A stretch of 64,000 nucleotides of DNA from Streblospio benedicti (GCA_019095985.1 CM032669.1:14192636-14256635); one strand, 5' to 3'; positions 1 through 13,027 are shown, counted from the stretch's first letter. Translations and numbers: made by a program. The notes: generated by a model from the sequence alone, not told the origin.

Positions 1-2753
1 ATGCATATTGATATATTTGTAATATTATGTAGAGTATGACATCAATTGTTCGAATTTGAAATAAGTAATGTTGTTGTAAATAGTTGTGGCTGTATAGTAT
101 TGGTTAACTTGCTTGTTCAGTGTAACACCTTGTAAATTATCAAATGGTTATTGCTTTGAATGTAATTTCCCGCTAGTGATTAGGAACACAGTTCAGTTGA
201 ACCTTTTCACTGGATTGATAAAAGTACATGATCGATATGGTTGCATGTAAGAAGTCAAACAGGGAGTCCAAGTCATGAATGGTGAATTAGTTTGCAGTAG
301 TCTTGTGCAAAATTTGTACATAGTTGTTAACAATGTGTTGTATGCGTTTTAATCTTTTAGTGAAATATTGTTTTCAGGATATCTAGTATGGATATTCCTG
401 GTTTAAGCCCAGTGAGTAGTTAACTGAAGATTTGATGTGATTAGTGTAGATTATTTATGAAACTTTTTATACAAATATTTAAAATGAAATCATAATTAAA
501 TCGTGTCAATTGTTAAGCAAAAATCTGCTACTAGACTTCAATGTAGGAAATAAGCAATTTTTTTCTGTGAAATATTGAAACTTTTGACATTACATTGATT
601 TGAAATTTTGATGTTGAAATATTTTGTTTCAACTTTTGTAACCTGATAATGGCAGCTTTTTGCATCTTATAAATGTTGTAATTATTTATCAGTCCTGTAT
701 AGGTAATCAGGTTATATAGAAGTGTTGGAACACTGCCAGGCTTGTATATCGCTATAATTAAAACTAGCTTAGGTTTTACCAGACTCCCTGTTTGCAAAAC
801 CTTTAAAAGCTCTGCTAAGTTTGAGCTGTTTGTGCCATTAACATTTAAATTAAAGTCATCAAGATGTTAGCTTTGATTAGTTGTGATTGATATTTTGTTA
901 TGAAATGTAAGGGAGTCAATTGTTTAATAAAAATAAAAATTTGTGATTAGTGCAGATCCCTACATGGGCACACTGCAAATGGAAGAATTAAGAATAATAT
1001 GTATTGTTGATTTGTGGTTTTGCTGATAATTCCATACTCTGATGTTATGAACATCATGAATATTATTTGTGTGAAAAAAATGTCATTAAAGTCATCTTTT
1101 CAGTAAAAAAAAAAAAAGTGGTAACATATTCTGGCCAGGTTCCTTGCAACTTAACGACAGATTTCCTTAAAAGGTCAAAGGTTATAGAATAATAGTAAAG
1201 ATGTACCATATTGCTGATTCTGACAATGAATAGTTAAGATATGGTACGCAGTCTTGAGGTTATTAGCAATGAAGAATCGCATCTGCAATTTATTTTCACA
1301 GCGTTTTTTTGGGGTTTTTTTTGTCCATATTTTAATGTTTTTGTCAGATAAAGCAATTATCGGCAAAATAAAATCAATTCTGCAATGTAACATTTTAGTT
1401 AGTGGCAGCTTCTTGGACCCGGTGGAAAACATTTTGTTTGTTTAACATTTGACCTGTCTAATTGATCAAAGTAAATCTTGTAAAAGATATTGAGCTAGAA
1501 CAGTTTAACTTACCTGAAAGGGAAGACTTTTTGGCAATAAAGTACAAGTATTGTATTTATTGCCATTTAATATTATTCTGCCATTCCAATGGCAATGGCA
1601 AAATAATTATTGTTCTTTTAAGCTTGTACATGATTTCCAGTATAGTTAAAGTTCTTGTTTTTATTTGCATTGTTATTAGGTGATACAAATTTAACTTGGA
1701 TTTTCTCAACATAATTTGTACTATACTTAACTATGGTATTACTGTATATAAATAAAATATTGTATCACCTTTCATTTGTTATTTTTGTTTTTATTATTGT
1801 GATGTGATAATTAGAAAAATACCCTAGATTTTTATAACGATTTCTATGCTTTCAAACACAGTTTTCAAATGCTTTGGCATCAGTGAAACTCCTGAGCTAG
1901 GAGTTATTTTTCATCCTTCTACTATACTTCTACCAACATTTTATTAATCGCATTCGCAAACTTTACATTAAAATTTCCAGATTTTTGTGAGGGTTGGGGT
2001 ATGTTTGCTGTACAAAATACTTCTTTACATAGAAATAGAATCGATTAGATAAGTCTTTGTCTTGAAAATACAGTCACCCCCACGATGCTAGGGCTGATAA
2101 ATAGGATTACAAATCTTTTTCTGAAAAAAGTATGCTTGTCCACCATGGAAATAAGTTGCCTGATATTCTTTGTCGTTAGGCATAATTTCACAAATTATTA
2201 TTTTTTTTCACAACTATGTACTTGTAACTTTTCCAGCATCATAAATATGTATTCAATATTGTGGTCTATACTCGTTATTTCTAAAGATCAGTATTATTTA
2301 TTCATAGTTTTTGTCACCTCTGTATGTTGAAACAATAACATTGCTATATTTTTATGTATGTATAAACAGATATTTTGTTTTCCTATATATTGTTTGCCAT
2401 ATTAATGATATTGAATAAAAATCAATCTCAATCTCAGTGAAAGCAACAAAAAAAAAAAAAAAGATTCACTTTTCAGTTATTTCCAAATGTAGATCTGCAT
2501 ATTCTTTGATTAAAATTAATTATTAGTGCTCGTCAAAATCAATATTCGCATATAATTATGAGAACAATAACACACATCTACACATGCTCATCTATTAGAC
2601 TGCTATTTCTTTTTGTGAGGCAAAGTCTTATGGATTAGCTAAAACATGGTCTGAAGAATCCAACCCCCAGATCTAGTGTAAACAAAAACATGCCCAACCC
2701 ACATGGCTGCCTAAACCAGTTACCCTAGTCCAAGCATTCGGCAACCGCTTTCG
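1..2753. other. Upstream flank without an identifiable gene
   Basis: About 2.75 kb of AT-rich DNA. No reading frame here has a recognisable domain. Plus-strand polyadenylation-type signals occur, for example AATAAA near 1751 and near 2415, the latter followed by an A-run at about 2447-2462. Another A-run lies near 1105. The texture fits the 3' UTR and downstream flank of a plus-strand gene whose coding part lies left of the window, but this is inference. Confidence 0.4.
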
Positions 2754-2767
2754 CCACTAGATGGCGC
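2754..2767 (+). promoter_or_regulatory. CTCF-type binding motif
   Basis: CCACTAGATGGCGC fits the core CTCF consensus (CCASYAGRKGGCRS) at every position. It lies about 125 bp before the CFAP52 start codon, at the boundary between the upstream flank and the promoter. CTCF is conserved across bilaterians, so an insulator or promoter-architecture role is plausible; occupancy cannot be read from sequence. Confidence 0.6.
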
Positions 2768-2778
2768 GCTTTACATTC

Positions 2779-2786
2779 TTCCGGAA
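2779..2786. promoter_or_regulatory. Palindromic ETS-type site
   Basis: TTCCGGAA contains the GGAA core on both strands. It lies between the CTCF-type motif and the X-box in the presumed CFAP52 core promoter. Such sites are common in CpG-type housekeeping promoters. Assigned from motif and position only. Confidence 0.35.
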
Positions 2787-2792
2787 ACAACT

Positions 2793-2807
2793 GTTTCTAT
2801 GGGCAAC
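2793..2807 (+). promoter_or_regulatory. X-box (RFX site) in CFAP52 promoter
   Basis: GTTTCTATGGGCAAC fits the X-box pattern RYYNYY-N(1-3)-RRNRAC with half-sites GTTTCT and GGCAAC and a 3-bp spacer. It lies 85 bp before the CFAP52 start codon. RFX factors activate ciliary genes through X-boxes, usually within about 150 bp of the start, so site, distance and target gene all agree. Confidence 0.7.
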
Positions 2808-2891
2808 ACAGACACATTGGAGAAGAGTTGTGTTTTTGTCATTTTCGTTTCAAAATACTTTATGTAGATTCGTGATAAATCACTTCTCATC

Positions 2892-5800
2892 ATGTCGGAA
2901 ACCATTGACAAACCACTTCTAGAATTGTCGTCTATGACAGGATTTAATGGTAAGCTTGAGTACATTTATTTATTATTATTTATAGCATAACTTAATTATC
3001 AGTATTCCAGCATATTTAGATCAAGAGTATCATGATGCACTTTTAGTATTTGTATATTGTAATTAGCCAAGGCAATTATAGTGAGAGTCTTATACTGTAC
3101 TTACTTGATACTTGGTTGATTATCTCTCTTCTCCATTGGGGAAGGATCTCAAATTCTCAAATATTAAGCTTATGTGCAGATACAATATCTTCACTGAGGT
3201 TATTCCAGAAAATGGATCAACAACTTAGCTCTTGACAGTCTTGTAAAAGAATTTGGCAATATCAGTACGTGTAAACTGCTTTTGTAGTTTTTGTGTATCC
3301 CCTGAGTTGCTTCAGCGGTCTCACAAACAGACAACTAGCCCGTCTTATACATGCCATTTAGGTACTTATAAGTGTCTACCAAATCCTCTGTTTCTTCTGT
3401 TGAAAGGTTCCAATTTGACAAGGTCCTTGCACAATTTCAGACGCCTCTCTTGAAACGTAATTTGTTGATATCTTTGACAAGCCAAGGGCTCCATGCTGTA
3501 GAAGCATATTGTAGGGACGTTTATAGTATAGATGTCTTCTCTTTGGTAAAACCACTAAAACACCTTCTGAACATAGCAATTCATTGGTTTGTTTTACTCA
3601 TAATGCTATTCACATGTTTACTGGGCTTTAGATTTTTGATACACCTAAGTCTTTCTGGTCATTTAGGGAATAGAAGTACTGAATTGCAGAGTGAAATCTG
3701 AGTACACACTTCTCAGCGTTGAACCCCCTGGTTGATTCTGAGCAGTCAAGTCCTGGAGCAATGAGACAACACGTTTAGATCACTCTGCAAGGATTTACAG
3801 TCCTACAATGTCCTTCCCGGACAGTTTAGTATCGTCAGCAAACGTCTTGGTAGTATTGACAGCAGCGTCTGGCAGATCGTTCACATACAGAAGGAAGTGC
3901 ACTGGTTCCATTATTGACCCCTGGGGAACACCACTGATTTCAGGTTTCCAGTCTGATGAACTGTTTCTCCAAACTAATCTTTGTGTTAGAACTCACTTTA
4001 TCATTATATACGGAACCAAGTCAGATTTATCAAGCCTTTGACTTGGTCGGTGCGGGTGTGGGTTTCATAACTGGGACCCCTGAGTCGACTGCGCCGAGAG
4101 GCAATTAGCCAAAAGGCCATAACCATTATTTACAAGCCTCAAAAATTGTTTTAATGGCGTTAGTCGATACTCACTGCTTAATCTGTTTTCATGTCTTGCA
4201 TCTAACGTATGTATACTCTGTTGTCATGGTTTAGGTCTACTACAATGCATTAATTGAAGTACTATAATGCCTATGCGTTACAGGTTCTGCTGCAATAGAG
4301 ATTTTTTAAATTTTCCAATATAGATATGAACTATATCTTTGTGGTTCCAAAAACATCCATAGACATAATAAACCATGGATCATTTTCATTTATTGTAAAT
4401 GCGCACACTGTCATCATGCTCAGTCTGAGACATATTTGGTCTCTAAAAGATAGTGTCAATAATTGATGCAACATTGTGCATTGTAAGTGAAGGGAAAATG
4501 AGATTCATATTTTTCAGGTAACATGTTTATCATGCTTTATAAAATAACGTCGTCTTGTTAACTAAAACACAAGGTCACATGATGTTGCATCACCGAATGA
4601 TTTTCGCTAAACGATTCTTGCATTTCCAACTGCAGATGTGACATTTAACATTGGGGAGATAGGTGACTTCTTATGTAGGCTACACCATGAGGTTAAGTCT
4701 GATGAAAATCATTTGGTTGACATTTTTTTTCATGCACATGTTTTGGCAGCTTCATAACTGGCTTTCTATAATTACTCTAGTTATTCCTTTAGCATTGTGA
4801 GGGCCATGTATAATAAGTACCCATTCTCTCGGAAGAGATGGCTATCTGTGTTGTCAGGACGAGTAAAAATTTTGAATTACTAGTCCTATGGATGAGTATT
4901 CTGAGTCACACCGGACATCAGGTTCAATTGAATTTACATGAAGTTTGTCGATTTGGATGTGTAAATCTTAGTTAGGAGGGGTATATTTTTCAGTATACCT
5001 GTCCTTTGAACAAGTATCAGTTTTCTACAATGCTGTGGCCCTGAATATTTAAGTGAGAAGAACTTTCAAAATGCACAGAACACATCACAGTGCTTCAATC
5101 AAAGCATTCTTGTTGGCCGTTGAGCATAACCTTTAACTCTCTAAAGTTCTAAACACAATCAAGCAGCATTTGTGCGAATAAGAATGTTCATGAACCATGT
5201 AACTATTTGAATTGTATAGGGCACAGACCGCACAGTGATTGGTTGTTAAATGGTCAATGAGGACCTACATTTTGTGATGGTGACACAGACGTCAAGTTGA
5301 TTAGTCCGAAAGGGGGATCGACATTTCATGTTTTTTGCTAGTTTTAAATCTTGTCACAAGCAATTTTTTGCTAACCAGTATTCTTTTCATATAAGCATAC
5401 ATTGGAATTCTTTAAACATCAATAACTGGTGAAACTTAAATGTTAAAAACTATGATTGAGCACTTTTTTTTTTTGGACTACCCAGAATCTCACCCGGCCT
5501 AAGTTCTGAGGTTGGTCGTCCAATTGGGCAATCGAGGTTTTGAAATTCCATACATAGCTCAAGGCTATTTTTAAAATGCTAACATATTTTGAAATGTGCA
5601 TTGGTAGCAATTTTTCGTTACTTACTTGAGTTTTAAAACTAGGGAGAAATGACTTACAACCCTTGAATGTTTCAGAATATGTGCATCAGAGGAATATAAG
5701 ATGAGAAATTTAGAGTCCAAAATAATGTTGAACAAAGTTCACCTGTCAAAAATGACTATTAAACAACAGTCTTTCATTAATATATTCTTCAGTTTTTGAG

Positions 5801-8800
5801 CTACATCAAATTTGAAAATAAATTTTAGATTAGCATACATTATCTGTGAAGATCCAATTGAAATGAAATATTGGATCGAAGTACGAAATTTTCTGGCCAA
5901 TAATTAAGTACTATCCAGTTTGTTAAAAGCATTAAAAGTTGAATGGGTTTGAAAACAGAAGAAAGTTTTAGCAGCTTAAAATTATTACTCTGAACAAGCT
6001 TGTCTGTAATAAAATTCATTGTCTATTTCTTTCTAAAGGTGCTGTACCTTCTGGTCTGAAAGTACACCCTGACAACCAACACCTTATCTTTGCTGTTGGA
6101 TGTACAGTTGTCATAGAAGACATTAGCACCAAGAAGCAAGAATTTCTATCTGGTCATTCAAATAATATAACATGTCTCACAGTATCAAAATCTGGAAATT
6201 ATCTTGCATCTGGCCAAGTTACTCACAGGGGTTTCAAGGTAAGAAAAATGTTACATGTTAGTAAAGTTTGATTGAAATTAACAATTAATCTCATTAATAT
6301 TGTAGGAGCATAGAATTTTTTCTATATATGAAAAAGTGAAAAATTAAAAAAATATTACTCCATCAAATAATTTCTTTTCTTAATTTGTATTATTTTTAAT
6401 CTTTTAGGCAGACATTATTGTCTGGAATTTCGCTCAGAAAACCCAACATAGCCGCATGAGCCTGCATAAAGTAAAAGTAGAAGCACTTGCCTTTTCTCCA
6501 AATGACATGTTCCTTGCAAGTTTGGGTGGTGCAGATGATGGCAGTATTGTCATTTGGAATGTTTGCAATGGTGAAGCAGTTTGTGGATCTCCAGCACAAC
6601 CGATGAGTGCAGGAACAACACACACTATTGCATTTGCACATCAGGATGATACAACTTTTGTGACTGGAGGAAAGTAAGTTAGTTAGTTTTATTGAGAAAA
6701 TATTCGTGTATTACTTTTACCATTTGATATTGTTCACTTGTCTTATTCTACTATTTTCAGTGATACGTTACGTGTATGGTCACTAAAGCCTGCTGAACGA
6801 AAGATTAGGCCAGAAGAAGTAAACATGGGTCAATTGAAGAGAACTGTCAAATGCATGGAAATTACTGATGATGATAACTTTGTCTATTGTGGAACAACCT
6901 CTGGTGATATTTTGGTGATAAATATGATGTCCCACAATTTGCAAACCCTCAGCTCAGAAAAAGAGAGAATTGGTCAAGGTGTCACATCATTGTCACTATT
7001 GCCGAGAGGTGACCTGATCGTTGGAGGTGGAGATGGTACTGTAAGCGTTTACAAAGGACTGAAAGACATAAAAGATAAAATGAAGAGAGTTAACAAGTAA
7101 GTCATTTCATGTTATTATGAGCTTTGTTGTTGTTTTTTTGTTTTGCTTTTTGAGGGGTTGGTGGGAGCGGAGGGCAAGGGGGTTGTGTTTTTTGTATGTG
7201 TTTAATATTCTAAGATCTTCTATGTGTAATGAAGTTAACAATTATCAATAAATTATACATAGATATTTATATGTCAAAGTTATTGATATTAACATTCACA
7301 ACTTCAGTTGTCAATCAATCATCAAATCCTAAATTTACTTATAGCCCCACCACCTTCAATTAGATCATAGCATAGTTATAGTAACTAACATAATTACTCC
7401 TAACCATGTTGTAGCAGCTCCAATAAGAAACCACCTTTGCTTATAAAGTTTATAAGGTCAGTTAACTAATTAAGTGTTAGAAGTATTGGAGTTGTTTCTT
7501 GATAAGTATTGAAGTTGTTTCTTGTTTTGCAAAACTATTTATATGGATTTATTGAACATACACAGTATAACATGTACAATTTCTTTGATAAAAAGAATAA
7601 ATGTTCATGGTGCTGTTTACTTAAAAATCAAACAAACAGTTATCTGTAAAATATTTACAAAACTTAATGATTTTGAGTCAGAGATGTAGGTTTTTTTCCC
7701 TTACAATTATGGTTTCTGCCGGCTGTCCAAAGTAGTTCTTAATATGGATTTTATAAACAAATATATAATGTTATACATGTGCTATTTCTGTCACTAAAAA
7801 GGTATGGTATTATTTGATTTAAAGAAACACTTTTGTGTAAAATATTGATAAAATTATTAGAGATTTTGAGTTTCTGCCACATACATAAAGGGTTCGCCGA
7901 GGCAAAAATGGTAACCCTGCAGGCAGTGCAGAGCGTGTGGCCTGGCTGCCTAGTCTATATGAATGAATATTGATTAATATTTCTTACCACTCAATCTATT
8001 TTGTGACATTTGTATTGTATTATAGTAAAAGAAATTAAAACTGTTAAACTGCATGTATATATTTATCTACATGTATTGACAGTTATGACTGAAAAAAAAG
8101 TATATATATATTGATTGGCTGGTTGGTTTTTTGCAGACAAATGGCAAAAGTAGAAGGTCCTGTCACAAGTATTGCCCAGCGCGGAGGAGGACATCAGTTT
8201 TTTGTGGGGACAGCCTTTTCCAACACCTATCGATTTAATTTTGCCGAATTTACCTATCAACTTCTGAGTACTTGCCATGATTCTGAAATTAACGACATTG
8301 CTTTCCCATAGTGAGTTATAGCAGATTGTCTTAAACTATTATAATATTGATGTTATGAAGCAAATAAAATTAAATGTCACTAGGGATTTTGGTTTTATCT
8401 TAGTCAAGGAAGATGAGAAATGTTTGCAGAAATAAGTTTTTGTGTTTGCTATTAACTCAGACTACTTTTTTTTTTTTAGTGGGACATCAGGATTATTTTT
8501 AACTGCCTCATTCCAAACCATTCGTATCTGGCTTACAAGCGACAATAGTGAAAGATTGCGAATACAAGTCCCTAACAAAACTTGCAATGCCGTTGAAGTA
8601 ACAATGGATGGAAAAACTATTATATCTGGTAAATATCTGCTTTGAATATAAAATAGTAGTAAATAATCATATAAACCTACAAGTATATATGTGTATGTAT
8701 GTATGTATGAAACATTTGTTTTTGTTTCCAGGTTGGGATGATGGTAAAATTAGAGCCTTCGCCCCTGTTTCTGGAAAGCCCAAATTTACCATCGAGGATG

Positions 8801-10558
8801 CTCATGGTGGTGGTGTAACAGCCTTGGCACTATTCTCTGATTGTCGACATATGGTCAGTGGTGGTCAGAAGGGAGATGTTCGGGTGTGGAGTGCAGTTGA
8901 AACTGGAAACACCAAAGGAAACCTGTTTGTAACGAAACTGGTTTTCAATCTGCAAGAGCACAAGGCAGCTGTAACTTGCATCAAAGTGAAAAAGAATAAC
9001 CAGGAATGTGTGTCTTCAAGTATTGATGGCTCATGTATTATTTGGGACTTGATGTAAGAACTGTCTCATGTACATTTGATATATTATTTGACATTTATTG
9101 AAGTGTTTTTAACTTATACAGTTTGAATGCTGAAGCCATTGTCATTTAAATGTGAAAAATCTTAAAGGGTGCTGTGTTTTATTTCAGGAAGCGTAGACGC
9201 AAACAGATGATTCGTGTAAACACTTTGTTCAAGCATGTTTGCTACCATCCCGCTGAACATCAGATCATAACCACAGGAACGGACCGTAAAGTGGGCTATT
9301 TTGAATGTCTAGATGCATCAATGATCCGAGAGCTAGATGGGTCCCTCTCAGGTGCAATTAACAGCTTGGACATCTCTGATTGCGGAATATATTTTGTCAG
9401 TGGTGGAGATGACAAAATTGTCAAGGTACTTATCTACACTGCAGCTTCTACTGCTATGCTTAAATCAACCATCACATTAGAATACCAGTATGAATCAGCC
9501 TGATTCTTTTCAGAGAAAAGAATATTTACCTTTGTTTCATTATGAGACAATATTGGCTTTTTTTAAAATCATTTTCAGAAAAAAATACCCATACATGTAG
9601 TTTAAGACTACATGAAAAAACCCATCATTTGGTGGTTAATAATACATGTATGCTCTATTAATCTTACTAGATGTCAGACTGGTTTGTTACATTTCAGCAA
9701 AAGTGTTTTAAAATAATGTTTTTTATCTGTGAAATAATCTTATTTTATACTAATTATATATCTTGCTATCAACTATTCACACAATTTTTTGCGTGCAAGA
9801 ATTATTGCAGTAAAAAAGAAGCCATGCAAATTGTGATAAAATCAGTTTTCATCACGTATTGACTTGTAATTTTAATGGTCACCATACTTCAGAAGTACCT
9901 ATCAAATAGTCCAGAACACGGGCACATGCTTCGTAGAGGGTAGAAGCTAACTGAGACTAGTCTAATGAGTGGCAACTCATTACAGTTGGCTTCTACCCTC
10001 TTCGATGCATGTGCCCGTGGTCCAGAAGTTGCATCAGACACTAATCATTCACAGGTTTCCAAAGATTTTGTGCATGGTAGACATCAGACACACAATCGTG
10101 ATGTGTTCACTTTTTAGAAATTGTTTTGATTTTTGGTACCTTTTGGATAGCGGAATTAGTGCATTTCAAGTAATAGATGTAATTTTGCGCATTTGAATAT
10201 AAAATAGGATAATATTTACGTGATATTAGCTTAGAGAATATTAGGTACGATATTTGTGTTTACAAAACATTTACATAGTGCTCATGCAATAGTTGCATCA
10301 GATGCATTGGCAGTTTACAAAGATTGTTTTCACACTTGCGATTGAAGTTCTATGCTAACATGTCAATATAAAATGTAACCTCTTTTGATTGTGCCTTCTC
10401 TACAGGTCTGGAAGTATGACGAAGGTGAAGTGACCCACATGGGCATCGGGCACAGCGCTGCTATCACCATGGTGAAGATCAGTTGTGACAAGAAATTCAT
10501 TATCAGTGTGAGCAAAGATGGAGCCATCCTGCTGTGGAGGTTCCCCTTCGATAATTAG
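2892..10558 (+). CDS. CFAP52: CFAP52 (WDR16), cilia and flagella associated protein 52
   Basis: WD40-repeat protein of the axoneme; in other animals CFAP52 is a microtubule inner protein of motile cilia and sperm flagella. Nine coding exons: 2892-2949, 6039-6238, 6408-6673, 6761-7096, 8137-8310, 8480-8628, 8732-9053, 9188-9425, 10406-10558. All have GT donors and AG acceptors, and the phases join to 1896 nt, giving 631 residues (human about 620). WD-type motifs are visible at residues 87-94 (ADIIVWNF), 132-138 (SIVIWNV), 177-182 (TLRVWS), 358-362 (TIRIW), 443-447 (DVRVW), 496-501 (CIIWDL) and 623-628 (LLWRFP). Family landmarks such as GWDDGKIRAFAP, TGTDRK and GEVTHMG are intact. The start ATG is supported by the following family-like N terminus and the X-box upstream. 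No frame breaks. The introns are short apart from intron 1 (3.1 kb, holds a LINE), intron 4 (1.0 kb, nothing seen) and intron 8 (1.0 kb, holds a palindrome). Confidence 0.97.
3130..4040 (-). mobile_element. 5'-truncated LINE (non-LTR retrotransposon), CR1/Jockey-like reverse transcriptase end
   Basis: In antisense inside CFAP52 intron 1. Minus-strand translation shows the second half of a non-LTR reverse transcriptase: SGVPQGS (about 3915-3940), YVNDLPDA (about 3860-3885) and the catalytic FADDTKL (about 3820-3842). A thumb-like stretch and a C-terminal FWNNLSEDI-type motif (about 3190-3225) follow. The frame is broken by several stops and shifts and there is no endonuclease domain, so it is a dead 3' fragment. 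The clade is judged only from the spacing and wording of these motifs. Plus-strand frames over it are shadows. Confidence 0.8.
4041..6038 (+). other. Rest of CFAP52 intron 1
   Basis: About 2 kb of intronic DNA after the LINE fragment. A GC-richer stretch at about 4050-4110 may be a further piece of repeat. Otherwise no gene, RNA or clear repeat was seen. Confidence 0.4.
9918..10020. repeat. Palindromic foldback element, about 103 bp
   Basis: In CFAP52 intron 8. Left arm from 9918 (CACGGGCACATGC...) pairs with the right arm ending at 10020 over about 48 bp with a few mismatches. The centre is itself palindromic (ATGAGT...ACTCAT). It looks like a MITE/foldback relic; no clear target-site duplication was found. 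Confidence 0.75.
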
Positions 10559-10588
10559 TGGTCTGAGACCTGATTAGTGACTTTTTTA

Positions 10589-10594
10589 AATAAA
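10589..10594 (+). terminator. Candidate CFAP52 polyadenylation signal
   Basis: AATAAA about 30 nt after the CFAP52 stop codon. Longer 3' ends are possible because more AATAAA hexamers follow in the tandem repeats at 10927-11137. Confidence 0.45.
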
Positions 10595-10926
10595 GATGCC
10601 TTCTTCAAAAACGGAATTTAGAAACTTTGAACTTTGAATTATATTTTTAATAGAAACTGGTAACTGTACGGTAATTAAAGAAATGTTCTTATTTATTTAT
10701 TGATGAAATCAAATGTTAGTCCTATAGGATGAACAACTTTTACTTTTCTGTTAAATGCTTTATAATAGCGCTTTGTGATATTGTGTATATAAATATATAT
10801 TTACTTATGCAGATTTGCACCTGTGATGATACAAGTTTCTTTTTATTAGCTTTTAGAAATATTGGAGTTGATTATCTTTTGTACGGAATTGTTCATTATT
10901 AACCAAAAAAACAAAAAAAAACGGAA

Positions 10927-11137
10927 TATACAGAAGATCTGTAAAAATAAAATGTGAACTATAAAAGCATCTTTTTGCACCAAAAAAAAACAACAACTAG
11001 AAACATAATTAACAGTTTATCTGTTGAAATAAAATGTCATACATAAAAGCATCATTTTGCAACAAAAAAAAGAAACAAGAAACAATAAACAGATGATCTG
11101 TTGAAATAAAATGTCATATATGAAAGCATCATTTTGA
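10927..11137 (+). repeat. Three tandem copies of a ~78-bp unit
   Basis: Units begin near 10930, 11011 and 11088. Each has an AGATCTGT/ATCTGTTG start, then AATAAAATGT, then AAAGCATC and TTTTG. Copies 1 and 2 are followed by an A-run with interspersed C. Copies 2 and 3 are closest. Each copy carries AATAAA, so these may serve as alternative 3' ends of CFAP52. Confidence 0.75.
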
Positions 11138-11469
11138 GTTGTTGTTTTTTTAATTCATAAAATGAACAAAGTAATTGAGTAAATTATAGTATTTTTTTTA
11201 CATCTGATACAAACTCTTTTTACCAGTCAAATAATTTATTTAATGGATACCTGCAGCAGATGAAAACTAAAGTCTTTATGGTTGTAACTTAAACTAGATC
11301 TATTTCTTGCATAAGAATCTAAGGTGGCATTTTTTTTTATCTACATTGATTTAAATATTTGAAATTATGTTAAAAACCAAAGAACAAAACAACTATAGAA
11401 AGACAGGAATAGGAGATAAGTGCTTGTACATGCTGTACACTCGAGAAATACGACTATCAAACTTGTTGG

Positions 11470-11622
11470 CTAAATAGAGAACGTGGTTACCTCCCCATAT
11501 AGCTGTTGTGTCTTGAACGAATCTGCTGTGACATCAGACGAGCTATCAGGCGAGTCTGATGCGCACTGCAGATGAGTCTGATACATAACAGCTATATGGG
11601 GAGGGAACTGTGTTCTCTATCA
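11470..11622. repeat. Near-perfect palindromic element, about 153 bp
   Basis: The left arm (TAGAGAAC...CTCCCCATATAGCTGTT) and the right arm (AACAGCTATATGGGGAG...GTTCTCTA) are inverted copies. Pairing continues inward through CATCAGAC/GTCTGATG almost to the centre, so nearly the whole element folds. Looks like a short foldback/MITE. Confidence 0.8.
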
Positions 11623-11796
11623 ACTAATGAGTCCATAAGATTGTATTGCTTATGTAAAATCATTTGGACATGTCTCAAATACTGAAAATAATGATTTAAA
11701 GTCCTTGATTTTTGTGATTTTTTCCTGCACTTTGAAACCACCAAACTCGAACTGGTGTTCTTACATTAGGTCTAATACCATTAATGTTTTTGTTAT

Positions 11797-11874
11797 AACA
11801 AATAACAACTGTATCATCTAAGACAGCATGGAATAAACAAATAACAACTGTATCTTCTAAGACAGCATGGAATA
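11797..11874 (+). repeat. Tandem duplication of 39 bp
   Basis: Two head-to-tail copies (11797-11835 and 11836-11874) sharing AACAAATAACAACTGTATC and AAGACAGCATGG, differing at a single A/T position in the middle. The near identity points to a recent duplication. Confidence 0.85.
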
Positions 11875-13027
11875 AACATATTAAGGCATCAATCCCATTC
11901 AAATTTAATCTAAAGCTCCACTTTCACTTTTGTGTGATTTATTTACATTTGGTGGTCTTGTCCATAGATATAGAACTTAGGTACATTGCAGACACGTCCT
12001 CACACGTAAAACATTATACAAATAAGTGTGGGGTATGTCAATGATCAAAATAAACTGATGTTGATGTTCTTTGATTTATCATTTATTCACTTTCTGAACA
12101 TAGCAGCGAGTGATTATACACATATTCTGGATAGGGATTAAAATGGCTTTCTCACAATAACTCTTTAATTAATTGAATCTAAGTTAGATTTTTAAAAATA
12201 TTCTGGTGTATTTGTCAACAATGGCACATGGACAAAATACTGTATTGGGTCCGGACCCGATACAGTGTTTGGTATCGGATCCCTGTATCAGGTTCCTAGC
12301 CAATCCTGTAACCCGTTGAATAGTCATTGGTTGATAAAAATTTCTATAAGAAACAGGTGCATTTTTTCTAAGTATTTTATTCGAGTCCTACATTTTTGGT
12401 TATTGGCAATTTGGAGTGTTATTATTCGTTATTTCTTGTTTGTTGGTAATGTCTACACTAAATTTTATATTTTATTTTCATGTTTTATTTTCAAATCTAA
12501 ATTTTGTGACTTCACCCCTATATATTAACCTCGCATCAACCTCGGATTATATGGGAATATTATGAAACAAGAGATAGAAAAATATATTTTTCATTTTATG
12601 GCTGTAAGAAATAAGCTCATAACATTTGTGCATGAATATGAGTAATTGAACTCTGTCTGTTGGACAAAATCGAAGTTACAGATTGCATTGTGAAATATGT
12701 GTAGAGGTTGCATTTTGTTTTCATTTGAACTGCACTAAATTGAAAATAATATTGTTTGAAAACTTTTTGGATAAACCAGCTGTTAGAAGAAAAAGGTAGA
12801 GAATTGAAAATTGAATTTTATAAGTTTATCTATTGAACAGACAAACATGCATGTTATCGAAGAATTTATTTGTATCAAGAAATATAAAAATACATAACAT
12901 CTATAATGAGATTACAAGGAACTAGAATTGAACACACAAAATGTTACAAAGCTGAATAATAATCAATCCTGCTACATTCATGCATTCATTTATAAAAGAG
13001 AGTTATGGAAGCTACTTATTTCACTGT

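Noticed and set aside
3050-4041. Several plus-strand frames
   Set aside because: They are antisense shadows of the LINE reverse transcriptase read on the minus strand.
6396-6641. Minus-strand frames across CFAP52 exon 3
   Set aside because: Shadows of the CFAP52 coding strand.
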